This document shows, in pieces, positions 16,721 through 25,504 of a stretch of 42,274 nucleotides of DNA; the first letter of the stretch is position 1, and each line of letters starts with the position of its first letter. This DNA is from JAUVAV01 sp965371665. Its GTDB lineage: Bacteria > Oederibacteriota > JAAXVQ01 > JAUVAV01. The translations under genes and the position numbers were made by a program. The stretch spans positions 1 to 42,274 of the forward strand of contig CBDUZI010000012.1 of NCBI GenBank assembly GCA_965371665.1. The letters are read 5' to 3'. The notes under the pieces were generated by a model. The model was not told the DNA's origin and searched no databases. It worked only from the letters and a program-made list of their open reading frames with translations.

Positions 16721-17899
16721 ATGCGTCTGCTATTTTTAAATCATAATGTTATCTGGCGTTCCACTTTTTACCGCTGCTATCATCTGGGGCGGTATTTGGT
16801 CCGGCGTGGGCATCAAGTGACGATTTATACGATTCACCCCACCCGGCGTTGGGGAATTGAGCAAATCAAACTGCAAGGCGTGCAAGTGGTGCAATTTCCG
16901 GATATGTTTTGGGGAATAGGACGATCCGGATGGGATCCGTGGGACTTATGGCACCGTTGGCGAAGAGTTCGGAACGAAAAATATGATATCGTCCATGCGT
17001 TCGATTCCCGGCCGGTAGTAATTCATCCGGCCTTGGCAATCAAACATAGTGGTATTCCCTTGGTTATGGATTGGGCGGATTGGTGGGGCCGGGGCGGAGC
17101 TATTGAGGAACGTTCCAACCCGCTGATAAAAATATTATTGGGCTCGATAGAAACCTGGTATGAGGAACATTTCCGGACCTATGCGGATGGAACCACGGTT
17201 ATTTCTTCCGCCTTGCAGGAAAGAGCAGTTGCTCTGGGCGTTAGGCCGGAAACTATTAAGAAAATAACCGGCGGGGCGGACGTGGAAAATTTCACGCCGC
17301 GGGATAGAAATCAAGCCAGACAAGCGCTGGGCATTCCGGTAGATATGAAAATTATGGCCTTTATGGGTTTTGTCCATTATGATCTGGAACTGGTATTGCG
17401 AGCCTTTTGCTTAATCTATCGCAGAGATAAAAATGTCCGTTTGATATTGGTGGGCAAACCTTCTCCCTTAACCCGGCGAATTGCCCGTGAGCAAGGATGC
17501 GAATCGGGAATAATAGAATATGGAATTGTTCCTTATGAGAAAATCCCTGATTATATGGGCTGTGCCGATATTTTTTTGCTTCCCTTTGGGCGTAAGCAGG
17601 CCAATATCGGCCGCTGGCCAAATAAGGTAGGCGATTACATGGCTATGGGGCGTCCGATTGTAAGTTCGCCTGTGGGAGAGATGGAGCATTTATTTAACCA
17701 GGAGCCGATCGGCCGGCTGGCTTGTGATACTACTGAAGATTTTGCAGAGGCCGCCTGGGAACTATTGCAAGCTCCGGAAATCTGTAGGAAAATGGGGCAG
17801 GCGGCCCGAGCGGCGGCTGAGCAGCGGTATTCCTGGGAATATTTAGCCGCCGGGCTGGAAAAATTCTATGAAAAGGTTATGGCAGGAGCAAGGGGATAA
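16721..17899 (+). CDS. family 4 glycosyltransferase, paralogue of the gene at 5033
   Basis: A 392-residue GT-B enzyme. It shares with the 5033 product the N-terminal layout, the DWADWWGRGG segment, TKITGGADVENF-like GGA(D/P)V motif, the middle MAFMGFVHYDLELVL and the donor site NKVGDYMAMGRPIVSSPVGEMEHLF region. The classical E-x7-E is replaced by this N-K-x-G-(E/D)-Y-M version, so the two form a subfamily. There is no obvious ribosome site before ATG 16721, which follows directly on a stop codon of an unrecognised upstream frame. It is soluble and presumably acts on a lipid-linked acceptor at the membrane. The sugar is unknown. Confidence 0.85.
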   Translation: MRLLFLNHNVIWRSTFYRCYHLGRYLVRRGHQVTIYTIHPTRRWGIEQIKLQGVQVVQFPDMFWGIGRSGWDPWDLWHRWRRVRNEKYDIVHAFDSRPVVIHPALAIKHSGIPLVMDWADWWGRGGAIEERSNPLIKILLGSIETWYEEHFRTYADGTTVISSALQERAVALGVRPETIKKITGGADVENFTPRDRNQARQALGIPVDMKIMAFMGFVHYDLELVLRAFCLIYRRDKNVRLILVGKPSPLTRRIAREQGCESGIIEYGIVPYEKIPDYMGCADIFLLPFGRKQANIGRWPNKVGDYMAMGRPIVSSPVGEMEHLFNQEPIGRLACDTTEDFAEAAWELLQAPEICRKMGQAARAAAEQRYSWEYLAAGLEKFYEKVMAGARG

Positions 17900-17941
17900 T
17901 AATTGGTTTCTGTTGCGAAAAAGCTGTTTTTCTGAAAGCGT

Positions 17942-18037
17942 TGTCATACCCGAATGATTTTATCGGGTATCCAGTGACTTTTAAGCCTTGGAAAATCAAA
18001 GCCTCTGGATTCCGGCTTAAAGCATGCCGGAATGACA
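17942..18037. repeat. palindromic intergenic repeat
   Basis: The ends TGTCATACCCGA and CCGGAATGACA are imperfect inverted copies and the inner parts (ATCCAGTGAC, CTCTGGATTCC) also pair in part. The unit resembles the one at 37031-37126 but runs in the other order. It is non-coding. Confidence 0.7.
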
Positions 18038-18076
18038 AAACATAAATTTAACGTATTTTTGAAACACAATACTGGC

Positions 18077-18104
18077 GTAGGGGCGTTTAATTAAACGCCC
18101 CTAC
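18077..18104. repeat. 28-bp perfect palindrome
   Basis: GTAGGGGCGTTTAA (18077-18090) is followed without spacer by its exact complement. It lies in the gap before the phosphotransferase gene. It may be a small mobile palindrome, or a hairpin that affects transcription into the next gene; nothing in the sequence decides. Confidence 0.85.
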
Positions 18105-18181
18105 AACTGAATAAGCAAAGACCACGTTCGCTGTCAGGAGAATCTGCTGCTTCACCACTTACTAAAAAAGGATTAAAACAT

Positions 18182-19558
18182 ATGTTCACTCTTTCCAACC
18201 GGATAAATAACGCTCTGATTTTATTGTTTTGTGATACCGGCGCGCTTATGGGAGCGTTTCTGGCGGCTTACCGCCTCCGGACCCGGTTCGAGATTTTTGT
18301 GCCGGTGCAACCCCTGGAAGAGTATTTTTTTCCGCTTATGGCGCTGATCGCTATTATTGTGCTGATGTTTTATAAGCAGGGACTTTATCGCGATATTCGC
18401 GATCTCTCCATGATTGAGGAGTATGCTAATATTATTAAAGCGCTTACTTATGCTTTTCTCATAGCGCTGGCTTTGACATTTTTCCTTAAACTGTATGAGC
18501 GCTCACGCGTACTGGTTTTTATTTTTTGGGGCACGGCCCTGATATTCCTGATTGTGGTTCGATTTGTTTACTATGCGATTCTCAAGCAGTTGCGGGCGCG
18601 AGGCTGGAACCGGCTGCGGGTTGCCGTCGTGGGATCTGATAAAAAAGTCCGGGCAGTCGGCCAGTTGCTTAAGCAATATCCCCAGTTGGGGTATTATGTG
18701 GAGACCAAGGTGATATTGCCGAGAGATGTTTCTCCGCGCTCGGATAACTTGCGAAAAAAAATCGATCACGAAATATTATCGCGCTACCAACGCGGAGAAA
18801 TTGATAGCGTGATTATTTCGGATACAGTCAAGAATTACCACCACATTCTGGAAGTGCATGAATTATTTAATGAATACCGGATTCCTCACAGGAATATCAC
18901 AGAAGCTTTTGATCTGGCCGGCTTTAAGGCGCCTTCGGGCGAAGGGCTGGAAGGGCTCATAAACAGCCTGGATGAGGGGCAGACCAGCGGTGGTTTTAAA
19001 GTATTTAAAAGGTTTATTGACGAAGTAATCGCGCTGAGCATTATGCTTATAACTTTCCCGCTCTGGCTCCTGATTATACTGGCTATAAAGCTTGATTCCC
19101 AGGGCTCGATATTTTTCCGCCAGGAAAGAGTAGGGTATCATGGCCGCAGGTTTCTTATATACAAGTTCCGCTCTATGCGTGTGGATGCGCCCAAATATGC
19201 CAAGACTCCGCGTGGCAAGGGTGATCCGCGCATTACCCAGGTCGGCGCTTTTCTACGACGTACCAGTTTGGACGAATTACCCCAATTAATCAATGTTATT
19301 AAAGGTGATATGAGCCTGGTGGGCCCCCGGCCGGAAATGCCGTTCCTAGTTGAAAAATATAAGCCTATTTACCGCTGCCGGTTGCTGGTCCTGCCGGGTT
19401 TGACCGGATTGTGGCAGGTCTCCGGAAGAACCAATAAACCCTTGGAAGAGAATATAAAATATGATTTATACTATATAAAAAATCAGTCTCTGCTCCTTGA
19501 TCTGGTTATTCTCCTGAGAACCATTCCTACCGTGCTTTTCGGCAAGGGAGCTTATTAA
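18182..19558 (+). CDS. polyprenyl-phosphate sugar phosphotransferase (WcaJ/WbaP type), initiating enzyme
   Basis: The 458-residue protein has the full architecture of the polyisoprenyl-phosphate hexose-1-phosphate transferases. Four membrane helices occupy about residues 10-125, a Rossmann-like CoA-binding-type domain starts at LRVAVVGSDKKV, and the catalytic domain begins near residue 273 with a re-entrant helix. Catalytic-domain motifs are FFRQERVGYHGRRF, YKFRSMRVDA, the DE pair in RRTSLDELPQLINV, VGPRPEMP and PGLTGLWQVSGR. It transfers a sugar phosphate from a UDP-sugar to undecaprenyl phosphate, the first step of repeat-unit assembly. AAGGA at 18168-18172 supports the start. It is the only such enzyme in the window. 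Which sugar it uses (glucose, galactose or other) is open. Confidence 0.93.
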   Translation: MFTLSNRINNALILLFCDTGALMGAFLAAYRLRTRFEIFVPVQPLEEYFFPLMALIAIIVLMFYKQGLYRDIRDLSMIEEYANIIKALTYAFLIALALTFFLKLYERSRVLVFIFWGTALIFLIVVRFVYYAILKQLRARGWNRLRVAVVGSDKKVRAVGQLLKQYPQLGYYVETKVILPRDVSPRSDNLRKKIDHEILSRYQRGEIDSVIISDTVKNYHHILEVHELFNEYRIPHRNITEAFDLAGFKAPSGEGLEGLINSLDEGQTSGGFKVFKRFIDEVIALSIMLITFPLWLLIILAIKLDSQGSIFFRQERVGYHGRRFLIYKFRSMRVDAPKYAKTPRGKGDPRITQVGAFLRRTSLDELPQLINVIKGDMSLVGPRPEMPFLVEKYKPIYRCRLLVLPGLTGLWQVSGRTNKPLEENIKYDLYYIKNQSLLLDLVILLRTIPTVLFGKGAY

Positions 19559-19559
19559 G

Positions 19560-20894
19560 GTGCTGCTGCTTCTGATCTTGGTCATGGCTGTCGCGGCCGG
19601 GATTATTACTTTTTATAAACCCTGGTATGGTCTTATAGTTATAGTCTTGATTAATCCCGTGGATATTCCCATAGAGCTGGGAATTACTATCCATACCAAT
19701 GAATTCATTTTGGCCGGTATTTTTACAGGATGGCTTCTGCATATTCTGCGAAGAAAAATCGGAACGCTGATTTCCCGGACGGAATTGTTTTTGGCTTGCC
19801 CCTTTATAATAGCCTTATTGATATCAGCCCTGAATGCCCATGAAATAAGTTCAGTCGGCAAGCAGATCCTGCGCTGGCTCCAGGTGATTATTCTGGTCTG
19901 GTATGCGGCTAATGCCATGCGCTCGGAGCGCGAAGCCAGGGCAGCGGTTCTGGCTATAATAATCATGGGCGCCCTGGTCTCGATTTTAGGTATTATTCAG
20001 ACCCTGGCCGGCCCGGATTCGGCCATGAATTCGGGTCTTGAGTTTTTAACGCTTTATTCCGGAACTACTATGCGGGCCTATAGCACTTTTGGCCATCCCA
20101 ATCAATTCGCCGGATATATCATCCTGGTTATTCCCCTGGTTTTTATTCAGTTTGTGGAAGCCCGCCAATCCTGGGAGCGGCTTATCTTGGGCTTGGCCGC
20201 GGTAATAATGATTACGGCTCTGATTTTTACCTTTACCCGCGGAGCCTGGCTGGCAGTTTTTCTGGTCGGGTTGGTTCTGATATATATGAATGTTCCGAAA
20301 AAGCTTCTCTGGATCGGCGCTCTGCTAATCGCTATCACCAGTACGGTTTTCCTGCTTAATCAGGGGCCTCTGGAAAAAGCCCGCCAGGCTGTGCTGAAGC
20401 GAGTAAGTTCGCTGGGGCATCCGGAACAGGAGGATTCCGTGAGTTTTCGCAAGGTTTGCTTTGCCACTGGCATGAAAATGTTCAGGCAGCATCCGCTGAT
20501 CGGATTCGGGGCTGGAGAATACGAGCGGAATATACGGAAGTACTTTGATGAGGATTATTATGCCTGGCCGGCCATGGATAAGCATATACATAATCTGTAT
20601 CTTCAGATTTTGATTGAGACCGGATTGCTGGGGCTGTTAAGCTTCCTCCTGTTAATAGCATATTATCTTACCGCCATGATTAAGGGTTTTTTTCGCTTGC
20701 CGCGGGGATATCCCCGGCAGGCGCTTTCCGGCCTGATAGCCGGCGGCATAGCTTTCCTGATACATAATAATTTTGATGTTTTGACGATATTTGCCCGCGG
20801 TATTCATTTCGGGATAATCATAGGTCTGGGATTGGCCATAGCCCGCTGGGCGCCGGTTCAAACCGGCCAAGGCAATTCCCCGGTGGTTAGTTAA
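19560..20894 (+). CDS. O-antigen polymerase/ligase-like membrane protein, copy 2
   Basis: This 444-residue protein has about eleven or twelve membrane spans and the PF04932-type region FRQHPLIGFGAGEY...WPAMDKHIHNLYLQILIETG, in which the H-I-H-N motif and the following membrane helix are the family hallmark. FTRGAWLAVFLVGL is also typical. The start is GTG 19560, one base after the stop of the phosphotransferase gene, so the two are co-transcribed. AAGGGA lies about ten bases upstream. A polymerase working on the unit started by its neighbour is the simplest reading; a ligase role is possible. Confidence 0.82.
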   Translation: MLLLLILVMAVAAGIITFYKPWYGLIVIVLINPVDIPIELGITIHTNEFILAGIFTGWLLHILRRKIGTLISRTELFLACPFIIALLISALNAHEISSVGKQILRWLQVIILVWYAANAMRSEREARAAVLAIIIMGALVSILGIIQTLAGPDSAMNSGLEFLTLYSGTTMRAYSTFGHPNQFAGYIILVIPLVFIQFVEARQSWERLILGLAAVIMITALIFTFTRGAWLAVFLVGLVLIYMNVPKKLLWIGALLIAITSTVFLLNQGPLEKARQAVLKRVSSLGHPEQEDSVSFRKVCFATGMKMFRQHPLIGFGAGEYERNIRKYFDEDYYAWPAMDKHIHNLYLQILIETGLLGLLSFLLLIAYYLTAMIKGFFRLPRGYPRQALSGLIAGGIAFLIHNNFDVLTIFARGIHFGIIIGLGLAIARWAPVQTGQGNSPVVS

Positions 20895-20935
20895 GAATTG
20901 ATATTTAATGGTTTTTATGGTAATTTATAGAAACT

Positions 20936-21412
20936 ATGGAAATTATCTTAAGGCAGAATCCTGAATTTATTGCGCTGCTTGAAGAAAACATGGTTGTCTT
21001 GGCGTATCTTTTCGGTTCCCGGGCGCGAAAGCTGGACGGATTAATGAGTGATCTGGATATTGCGGTTTTATTTTGCCGTTGCGTCCCGCGTCCCGAGTAT
21101 TTTCGGCGCGAACTAAAACTGGCGGGCGAAATTGACCGGCTTTTTGGATTTGATAAAACGGATATTATCAATCTGGCGTCCTGCCGAAGTCCCTTGCTGA
21201 AATATGAAGCGGTTTTCAGGGGGGAGGAGATTTTTGTGAAAGACAGGTCTTTGAAATACCGGGTTAAGTCTGAAATTATGAAAAAATATGAAGATACCAA
21301 TTACTTGCGCAGTACACAGTTCAAGTTAATGCAAAAACGTCTCCAGGAAGACCGCTTCGGCTGTTTACCCTTAGTCAGCGAATACGCGAGGAAATATGTC
21401 CCCTTCGGATAA
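20936..21412 (+). CDS. MntA-type minimal nucleotidyltransferase, antitoxin of pair 1
   Basis: The N-terminal domain carries the GS-x10-DxD active site (G27 S28, D39, D41; GSRARKLDG...SDLDIAV), the mark of MNT-fold nucleotidyltransferases. In characterised HepT/MntA systems this protein adds AMP to a tyrosine of the HEPN partner and silences it. The extension to 158 residues is longer than minimal MNTs. The start has no ribosome site; TTGATA (20898-20903) and a weak -10 at 20921 lie just upstream, so the message may be leaderless. It overlaps the next gene by 17 bases. Function in this locus is inferred from the family. Confidence 0.8.
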   Translation: MEIILRQNPEFIALLEENMVVLAYLFGSRARKLDGLMSDLDIAVLFCRCVPRPEYFRRELKLAGEIDRLFGFDKTDIINLASCRSPLLKYEAVFRGEEIFVKDRSLKYRVKSEIMKKYEDTNYLRSTQFKLMQKRLQEDRFGCLPLVSEYARKYVPFG

Positions 21413-21821
21413 AAACGTTATTCAGAATAAAATTGCCCGTTTAGAAAGAAATATCAATATATTAAAAGGGTATAAAAATATCCCGCGGTCAAATTTTTTA
21501 TCGGATTTTACCATCAACGGCGCGACTCTCCATTATCTGGTTGAGAGTATAGAGATTATTATTGATGTTGGAAATCATATTTTAGCCGAGGAATTTGCTT
21601 TGGATGCCGCCACCTACAGCGATGTCATTGTCAAACTGGGTGAAAATAAAGTTGTGCCCCAGAAGTTTGCCGAAGAAAATATGTATATGGCTAAATTCCG
21701 AAACCGGATTATCCATATTTATAATGAAATTGATTTACAGGAAGTATATGAAAATCTTCAAAAGGCTCCGGATATTTTTAGGCAATTTATTGTTTATTAT
21801 ACCGAGTTTGCGCGGTTGTAA
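21396..21821 (+). CDS. HepT-type HEPN ribonuclease toxin (DUF86), pair 1
   Basis: A 141-residue all-helical protein with the R-x4-H-x-Y motif RNRIIHIY (R102, H107, Y109). R and H form the ribonuclease site of HEPN dimers, and Y is the residue that MntA-type partners modify with AMP in characterised systems. LHYLVESIEIIIDVGNHILAEE is typical of the DUF86/HepT family. GAGGA (21388-21392) precedes ATG 21396, which overlaps the MNT gene by 17 bases, as expected for a toxin-antitoxin pair. The catalytic motif is intact, so I expect an active RNase. Its target and trigger are unknown. Confidence 0.85.
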   Translation: MSPSDKNVIQNKIARLERNINILKGYKNIPRSNFLSDFTINGATLHYLVESIEIIIDVGNHILAEEFALDAATYSDVIVKLGENKVVPQKFAEENMYMAKFRNRIIHIYNEIDLQEVYENLQKAPDIFRQFIVYYTEFARL

Positions 21822-21882
21822 CAGCATGTCGGATATATATGTTTGTCAAAATATGAACGACCTGGTATTTTAGGGGAAATCA

Positions 21883-22605
21883 TTGCTAAACCCGCCGAAA
21901 TTATCCATCGTAATTCCAGCTTACAATGAAGAAGCGCGTCTTGGCAAAACCCTGCAGGCCATAGCTGCATATTTAAACGGCCGGCAGCGGCCCTATGAAA
22001 TAATTCTCGTGGATGACGGCAGTAGTGACCGTACAGTGGAAATTGCGCGCGGTTTTGTGCCGACTGTTGGCAGCATGCGGGTTATTGAAAATCAGCGCAA
22101 TCTCGGCAAGGGCGCTGCGGTACGGCAAGGCATAGCCGCAGCCCGGGGTGACCTGATTCTATTTTCCGATGCGGATCTTTCTACGCCTATTCAGGAGCTC
22201 GCTCAGTTGGAAAAGGCGGTGCAAGCAGGGGCTGACGCGGCTATTGCCTCCCGGGGTATATCCGGGGCCCGGGTACCAACCCGCCAGCCTTTTTACCGGG
22301 AACTAATGGGAAAGATATTCAACTTGTTAGTGCGGATAATAACTCTGCCGGGAATATATGATACCCAATGCGGGTTCAAGCTTTTTAGGTGTCCGATTGC
22401 CCAGTCGGTTTTTCAGAAACTGACAATAACCGGTTTTGGATTTGACGTAGAGGCGCTTTACCTGGTACGGCAGTCCGGGGGCCGCATCGCCGAGATCCCG
22501 GTGGAATGGCACGATGTCCGGGGCTCCAAAGTATCGCCCTTGCGGGACGCCTTGCGGATGTTAATCGATCTTTTTCGAATTCGCCTGCGGCATCGCGTCC
22601 CATGA
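21883..22605 (+). CDS. family 2 glycosyltransferase, polyprenyl-phosphate sugar synthase type
   Basis: A 240-residue GT-A enzyme with LSIVIPAYNEEARLGKTL, ILVDDGSSDRTVEIA, FSDADLSTPIQEL (DxD), YDTQCGFKLFR and GFGFDVEALYLVRQ plus IPVEWHDVRGSKV. These are the hallmarks of the ALG5/DPM1-type enzymes that make polyprenyl-phosphate sugars. It could supply the GT-C enzymes of the locus. The start is TTG 21883 with AGGGG at 21872-21876. Its stop overlaps the flippase start as ATGA, so the genes are translationally coupled. Confidence 0.87.
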   Translation: MLNPPKLSIVIPAYNEEARLGKTLQAIAAYLNGRQRPYEIILVDDGSSDRTVEIARGFVPTVGSMRVIENQRNLGKGAAVRQGIAAARGDLILFSDADLSTPIQELAQLEKAVQAGADAAIASRGISGARVPTRQPFYRELMGKIFNLLVRIITLPGIYDTQCGFKLFRCPIAQSVFQKLTITGFGFDVEALYLVRQSGGRIAEIPVEWHDVRGSKVSPLRDALRMLIDLFRIRLRHRVP

Positions 22606-24041
22606 ATCTGACGAAGGCTTTTGCCCGTAATGCCTTTTTTAAAGGGCTGGGAGAAATTTTCATCCGTCTGCTTTCCTTTGCCTTCATTGTGCTGGTGGCG
22701 CGTTCGCTCGGCAGCAACGAATTCGGAGTCTTGAATTTCGCTTACTCTTTTGCCCTGCTTTTCGCGGTAGTGATAGATTTTGGTTTAAACCCTCTCCTGG
22801 TCCGGGATGCGGCGCGGGAACCTGCGTGTCTGCCGCAAATGTTTTATAACTTCCTGATTGTGAAAACCGGCTTAGCCTTGGTATTTACTGTGACGGTACT
22901 CGTGGGGCTGAGCATTGTCGCGCCGGAACCGGCTATGCGCCTGGCAGCTTACTGGCTGGCTGCTTTTGTAATGCTTAACTCTTTTACCGAGTTCTGCAAT
23001 ACCGTGTTTCATGCCCGGCAACAGATGCAGTTTGAGGCCGCGGTCATGGTTTCTCAAAAAATTGCCTTACTGGTGTTCGGGCTGTTGGCCTTGGGTTTAG
23101 GTAAGGGCTTGTTCGGCGTGGCCGTGGCCTATGTGGCAGCCGGCGGTTGCGGCCTGGTCATAGCGCTGGGAATACTTATTCGCGGCGGGTTTATTAAAGG
23201 GAACTGGAAACCGGATTTCGGCTTTCTTAAATATATCTGGCGCCAGGCCATGCCCTTGACCCTGACCACCCTGTTTGTAAGCCTGTATTTCCGCATTGAT
23301 ATGACAATTCTTTCAAAACTCCGGCCGGCCGAGGAACTCGGCTGGTACGGAGCCGCGCACAAATGCGTGGAAGTGCTGATAGTGATTCCGGCGGTTTTGG
23401 TAACCGCGGCCTTTCCCGGGTTTTCTAAACTTTTCCGGGAAGACCGTCAAAGACTGGCCGGGGCGGCCTTAAAAGTCATACGCCTGCTTCTGCTGATAGG
23501 AGTTCCCTTGGCCGGCGGCGCGGTTATCCTGGCGCGGCCGTTGATGATTTTGATTTTCGGGCAGGCCTACGCTGCCTCCGGGTATGCCCTGGCATGGCTT
23601 GCAGTCGCGCTATGTTTCATTTTCCTTAATTATCCGCTTTCCTATATTTTGATTTCCAGTGAGCGCCAAAAAGTGAATGCTTTGGTATCCGGACTGGCCG
23701 TGATCGTGAGCGTGGGAGCCAATCTTTTTCTCATTCCACGGTTCGGTTATCTGGGCGCGGCCGTCTCAGCCGTGCTGACCGAGGCGTTTCTATTAGCGGC
23801 TTACTTTTTGGCGGTAAGCCGCTGCTTATTTCCGCTCCCCTTGTTTATTCCTCTGGTTAGGGTAATCGCGGCGACCGGCATTATGCTCGTGCCGGTCTGG
23901 TTCCTGCGTGGTATGCATCCTTTGATTGCGGTATCAGCTGGATTGATTGTTTACCTGGGAGCAGTCTGGTTAGTGAAGGCGATTCAACCGGAAGATATAG
24001 ATATTCTGCGCCGGGCCGTAAAGCGAGGACCGGATGCCTGA
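22602..24041 (+). CDS. Wzx-like polysaccharide flippase, copy 2
   Basis: The 479-residue protein has twelve to fourteen membrane spans and the MOP-type flippase pattern: MNLTKAFARNAFFKGLGEIF, VARSLGSNEFGVLNFAYSFA, and FVSLYFRIDMTILSKL in the middle. It would move lipid-linked units to the outside. ATG 22602 overlaps the preceding stop (ATGA), which makes it a better start than an in-frame codon 96 bases upstream inside the GT2 gene. It overlaps the following GT2 by eight bases. Base composition is more GC-rich than that of the copy at 3540, and the two are not close duplicates. Confidence 0.87.
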   Translation: MNLTKAFARNAFFKGLGEIFIRLLSFAFIVLVARSLGSNEFGVLNFAYSFALLFAVVIDFGLNPLLVRDAAREPACLPQMFYNFLIVKTGLALVFTVTVLVGLSIVAPEPAMRLAAYWLAAFVMLNSFTEFCNTVFHARQQMQFEAAVMVSQKIALLVFGLLALGLGKGLFGVAVAYVAAGGCGLVIALGILIRGGFIKGNWKPDFGFLKYIWRQAMPLTLTTLFVSLYFRIDMTILSKLRPAEELGWYGAAHKCVEVLIVIPAVLVTAAFPGFSKLFREDRQRLAGAALKVIRLLLLIGVPLAGGAVILARPLMILIFGQAYAASGYALAWLAVALCFIFLNYPLSYILISSERQKVNALVSGLAVIVSVGANLFLIPRFGYLGAAVSAVLTEAFLLAAYFLAVSRCLFPLPLFIPLVRVIAATGIMLVPVWFLRGMHPLIAVSAGLIVYLGAVWLVKAIQPEDIDILRRAVKRGPDA

Positions 24042-25023
24042 TCTGCGCTTGTCAGTAGTAGTGCCGACTTATAATCGCAGAGCGCTGCTGGAACTGCTTT
24101 TAGATTCCCTCAAGGCCTTGCGTATCCCACCGGGCGAAATGGAAGTTATCGTGGTGGATGACGGCTCAACGGATGGGACAGCCATGATGCTGGCGGCCCG
24201 GCACGACCCATATCCGGTCCAATTCTTACATAACACCACATCTTCCGGCCCGGCAACGGCACGCAACCAGGGAGCAGAAACGGCGCAGGGTGAAATCCTG
24301 GGCTTCCTGGATTCGGATGTGGTTGTGCATCCGGATTGGTGGCAGGCGGCTGCTCCGCATTTTAATCATCCGAAGGTGGCGGCTGTGGAAGGTGCGACCT
24401 TGCCGCCGAAAAATGCCGGATATCCCACCCCATTTACTCATGTAATATCCAATACAAAGGGAGGAAATTTTCTGACCTGTAATATCTTTTACCGGAAGGC
24501 GGCTTTCAGAAAAGCAGGCGGGTTTGATACGCGTTTTATTCGCGCTAACCGGGAAGACACGGATTTGGCCTTCAGCATCATAGAAAAAGATTACCGGATT
24601 GAATTCGAACCGAAATGTTTGGTGGAACATCCTCTGTTAAATGCCGGGAAAACATTGTTTTTTAAGAAGACCGGTTATGGCGTATACGAAGCTCTGCTTC
24701 GGCGCAAGCATCCTGCATTATATCCAAAATATTTGAAATGGATTGACGGCCGGGCGTTTCCGGTTTTCTATTGGGGCATGTTTTCCGGGCTTCCCCTCGG
24801 GCTATCCGGCCTGGTGTCAGGTATTTCAACCATGTCTTTTATAGGCGCTGGCGCTTTCTTGTCCGGCTGGGCCGGTTCAGTGTATGCAGTGTGCCGCAAG
24901 CGGAAAACCGGCCTGCGTGACCTGGCCTTCCTGGTCCCGCAGTTTTTAATCATTCCCTGGATGCGGTTGTTCTGGGTTTTATACGGTGAGTGGAAGTATA
25001 GGAAAATCAAGGAGGCAAAATGA
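24034..25023 (+). CDS. family 2 glycosyltransferase with C-terminal membrane helices
   Basis: A 329-residue GT-A enzyme: LSVVVPTYNRRALLELLL, EVIVVDDGSTDGTAMML, GFLDSDVVVHPDWW (DxD), VAAVEGATLP and NREDTDLAFSIIEKD, the ED motif holding the likely catalytic base. About two hydrophobic segments at the C-terminus (around residues 245-310) anchor it to the membrane. It resembles inverting transferases of rhamnose, galactose or N-acetylglucosamine, but the sugar cannot be named. The gene overlaps its neighbours on both sides (8 and 4 bases). Confidence 0.87.
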   Translation: MPDLRLSVVVPTYNRRALLELLLDSLKALRIPPGEMEVIVVDDGSTDGTAMMLAARHDPYPVQFLHNTTSSGPATARNQGAETAQGEILGFLDSDVVVHPDWWQAAAPHFNHPKVAAVEGATLPPKNAGYPTPFTHVISNTKGGNFLTCNIFYRKAAFRKAGGFDTRFIRANREDTDLAFSIIEKDYRIEFEPKCLVEHPLLNAGKTLFFKKTGYGVYEALLRRKHPALYPKYLKWIDGRAFPVFYWGMFSGLPLGLSGLVSGISTMSFIGAGAFLSGWAGSVYAVCRKRKTGLRDLAFLVPQFLIIPWMRLFWVLYGEWKYRKIKEAK

Positions 25024-25490
25024 AATCTGATTGGACATTGCGTTGGTGGGATTTGATAGCTCTATTTCTGGCCTTGGGAGCAGCGGGGCTAATTGTGCAA
25101 TACGCGGTCTCCCGGGGAACCATAGCTACGGCCCAATATTCCGGACCGGCGATTGTCGTGGTTTGCGTGCCCCGGCCCCTGCCTGAACTGGCGGCCGCCA
25201 TTAATCCCGGAGATCATCTTTTAAATAGCCAGGGCGAAAAAGTTGCCGAGGTTTTGTCCGCACAGAAGGTATTAGCGAAGGGAGTGAATAAGCAGAGCGG
25301 ATTCTTTGGAAAAGAAGATCTGTTGATCACGCTGAGAGTGGAGGGGCCTTTGCGCCTGGTAAGGGATCTTCCCGGGTTTCCGCGCGAGCCTTGCGGACTT
25401 AAAGCCGGAGCGTGGTGTTTAATCTCTACCGCGAAAGTCGAGCTTTCCGGCATAGTGGTCAAAGTGGAAAAAACGAGCCAAGCCGAATAA
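25020..25490 (+). CDS. DUF4330 family membrane-anchored protein
   Basis: The 156-residue protein has one membrane helix near the N-terminus (about residues 10-30) and an extracytoplasmic beta-rich domain containing INPGDHLLN, GFFGKEDLLITLRV and a C-terminal LSGIVVKVE. This is the layout of the DUF4330 family, whose function is unknown; members often sit beside polymerase genes of exopolysaccharide loci. It starts in an ATGA overlap with the upstream GT2 and precedes the Wzy-methyltransferase fusion gene by 14 bases, so it is part of the operon. A role in polymerisation or export is only an inference from position. Confidence 0.75.
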   Translation: MKSDWTLRWWDLIALFLALGAAGLIVQYAVSRGTIATAQYSGPAIVVVCVPRPLPELAAAINPGDHLLNSQGEKVAEVLSAQKVLAKGVNKQSGFFGKEDLLITLRVEGPLRLVRDLPGFPREPCGLKAGAWCLISTAKVELSGIVVKVEKTSQAE

Positions 25491-25504
25491 ACCGGAGAGT
25501 AGTT

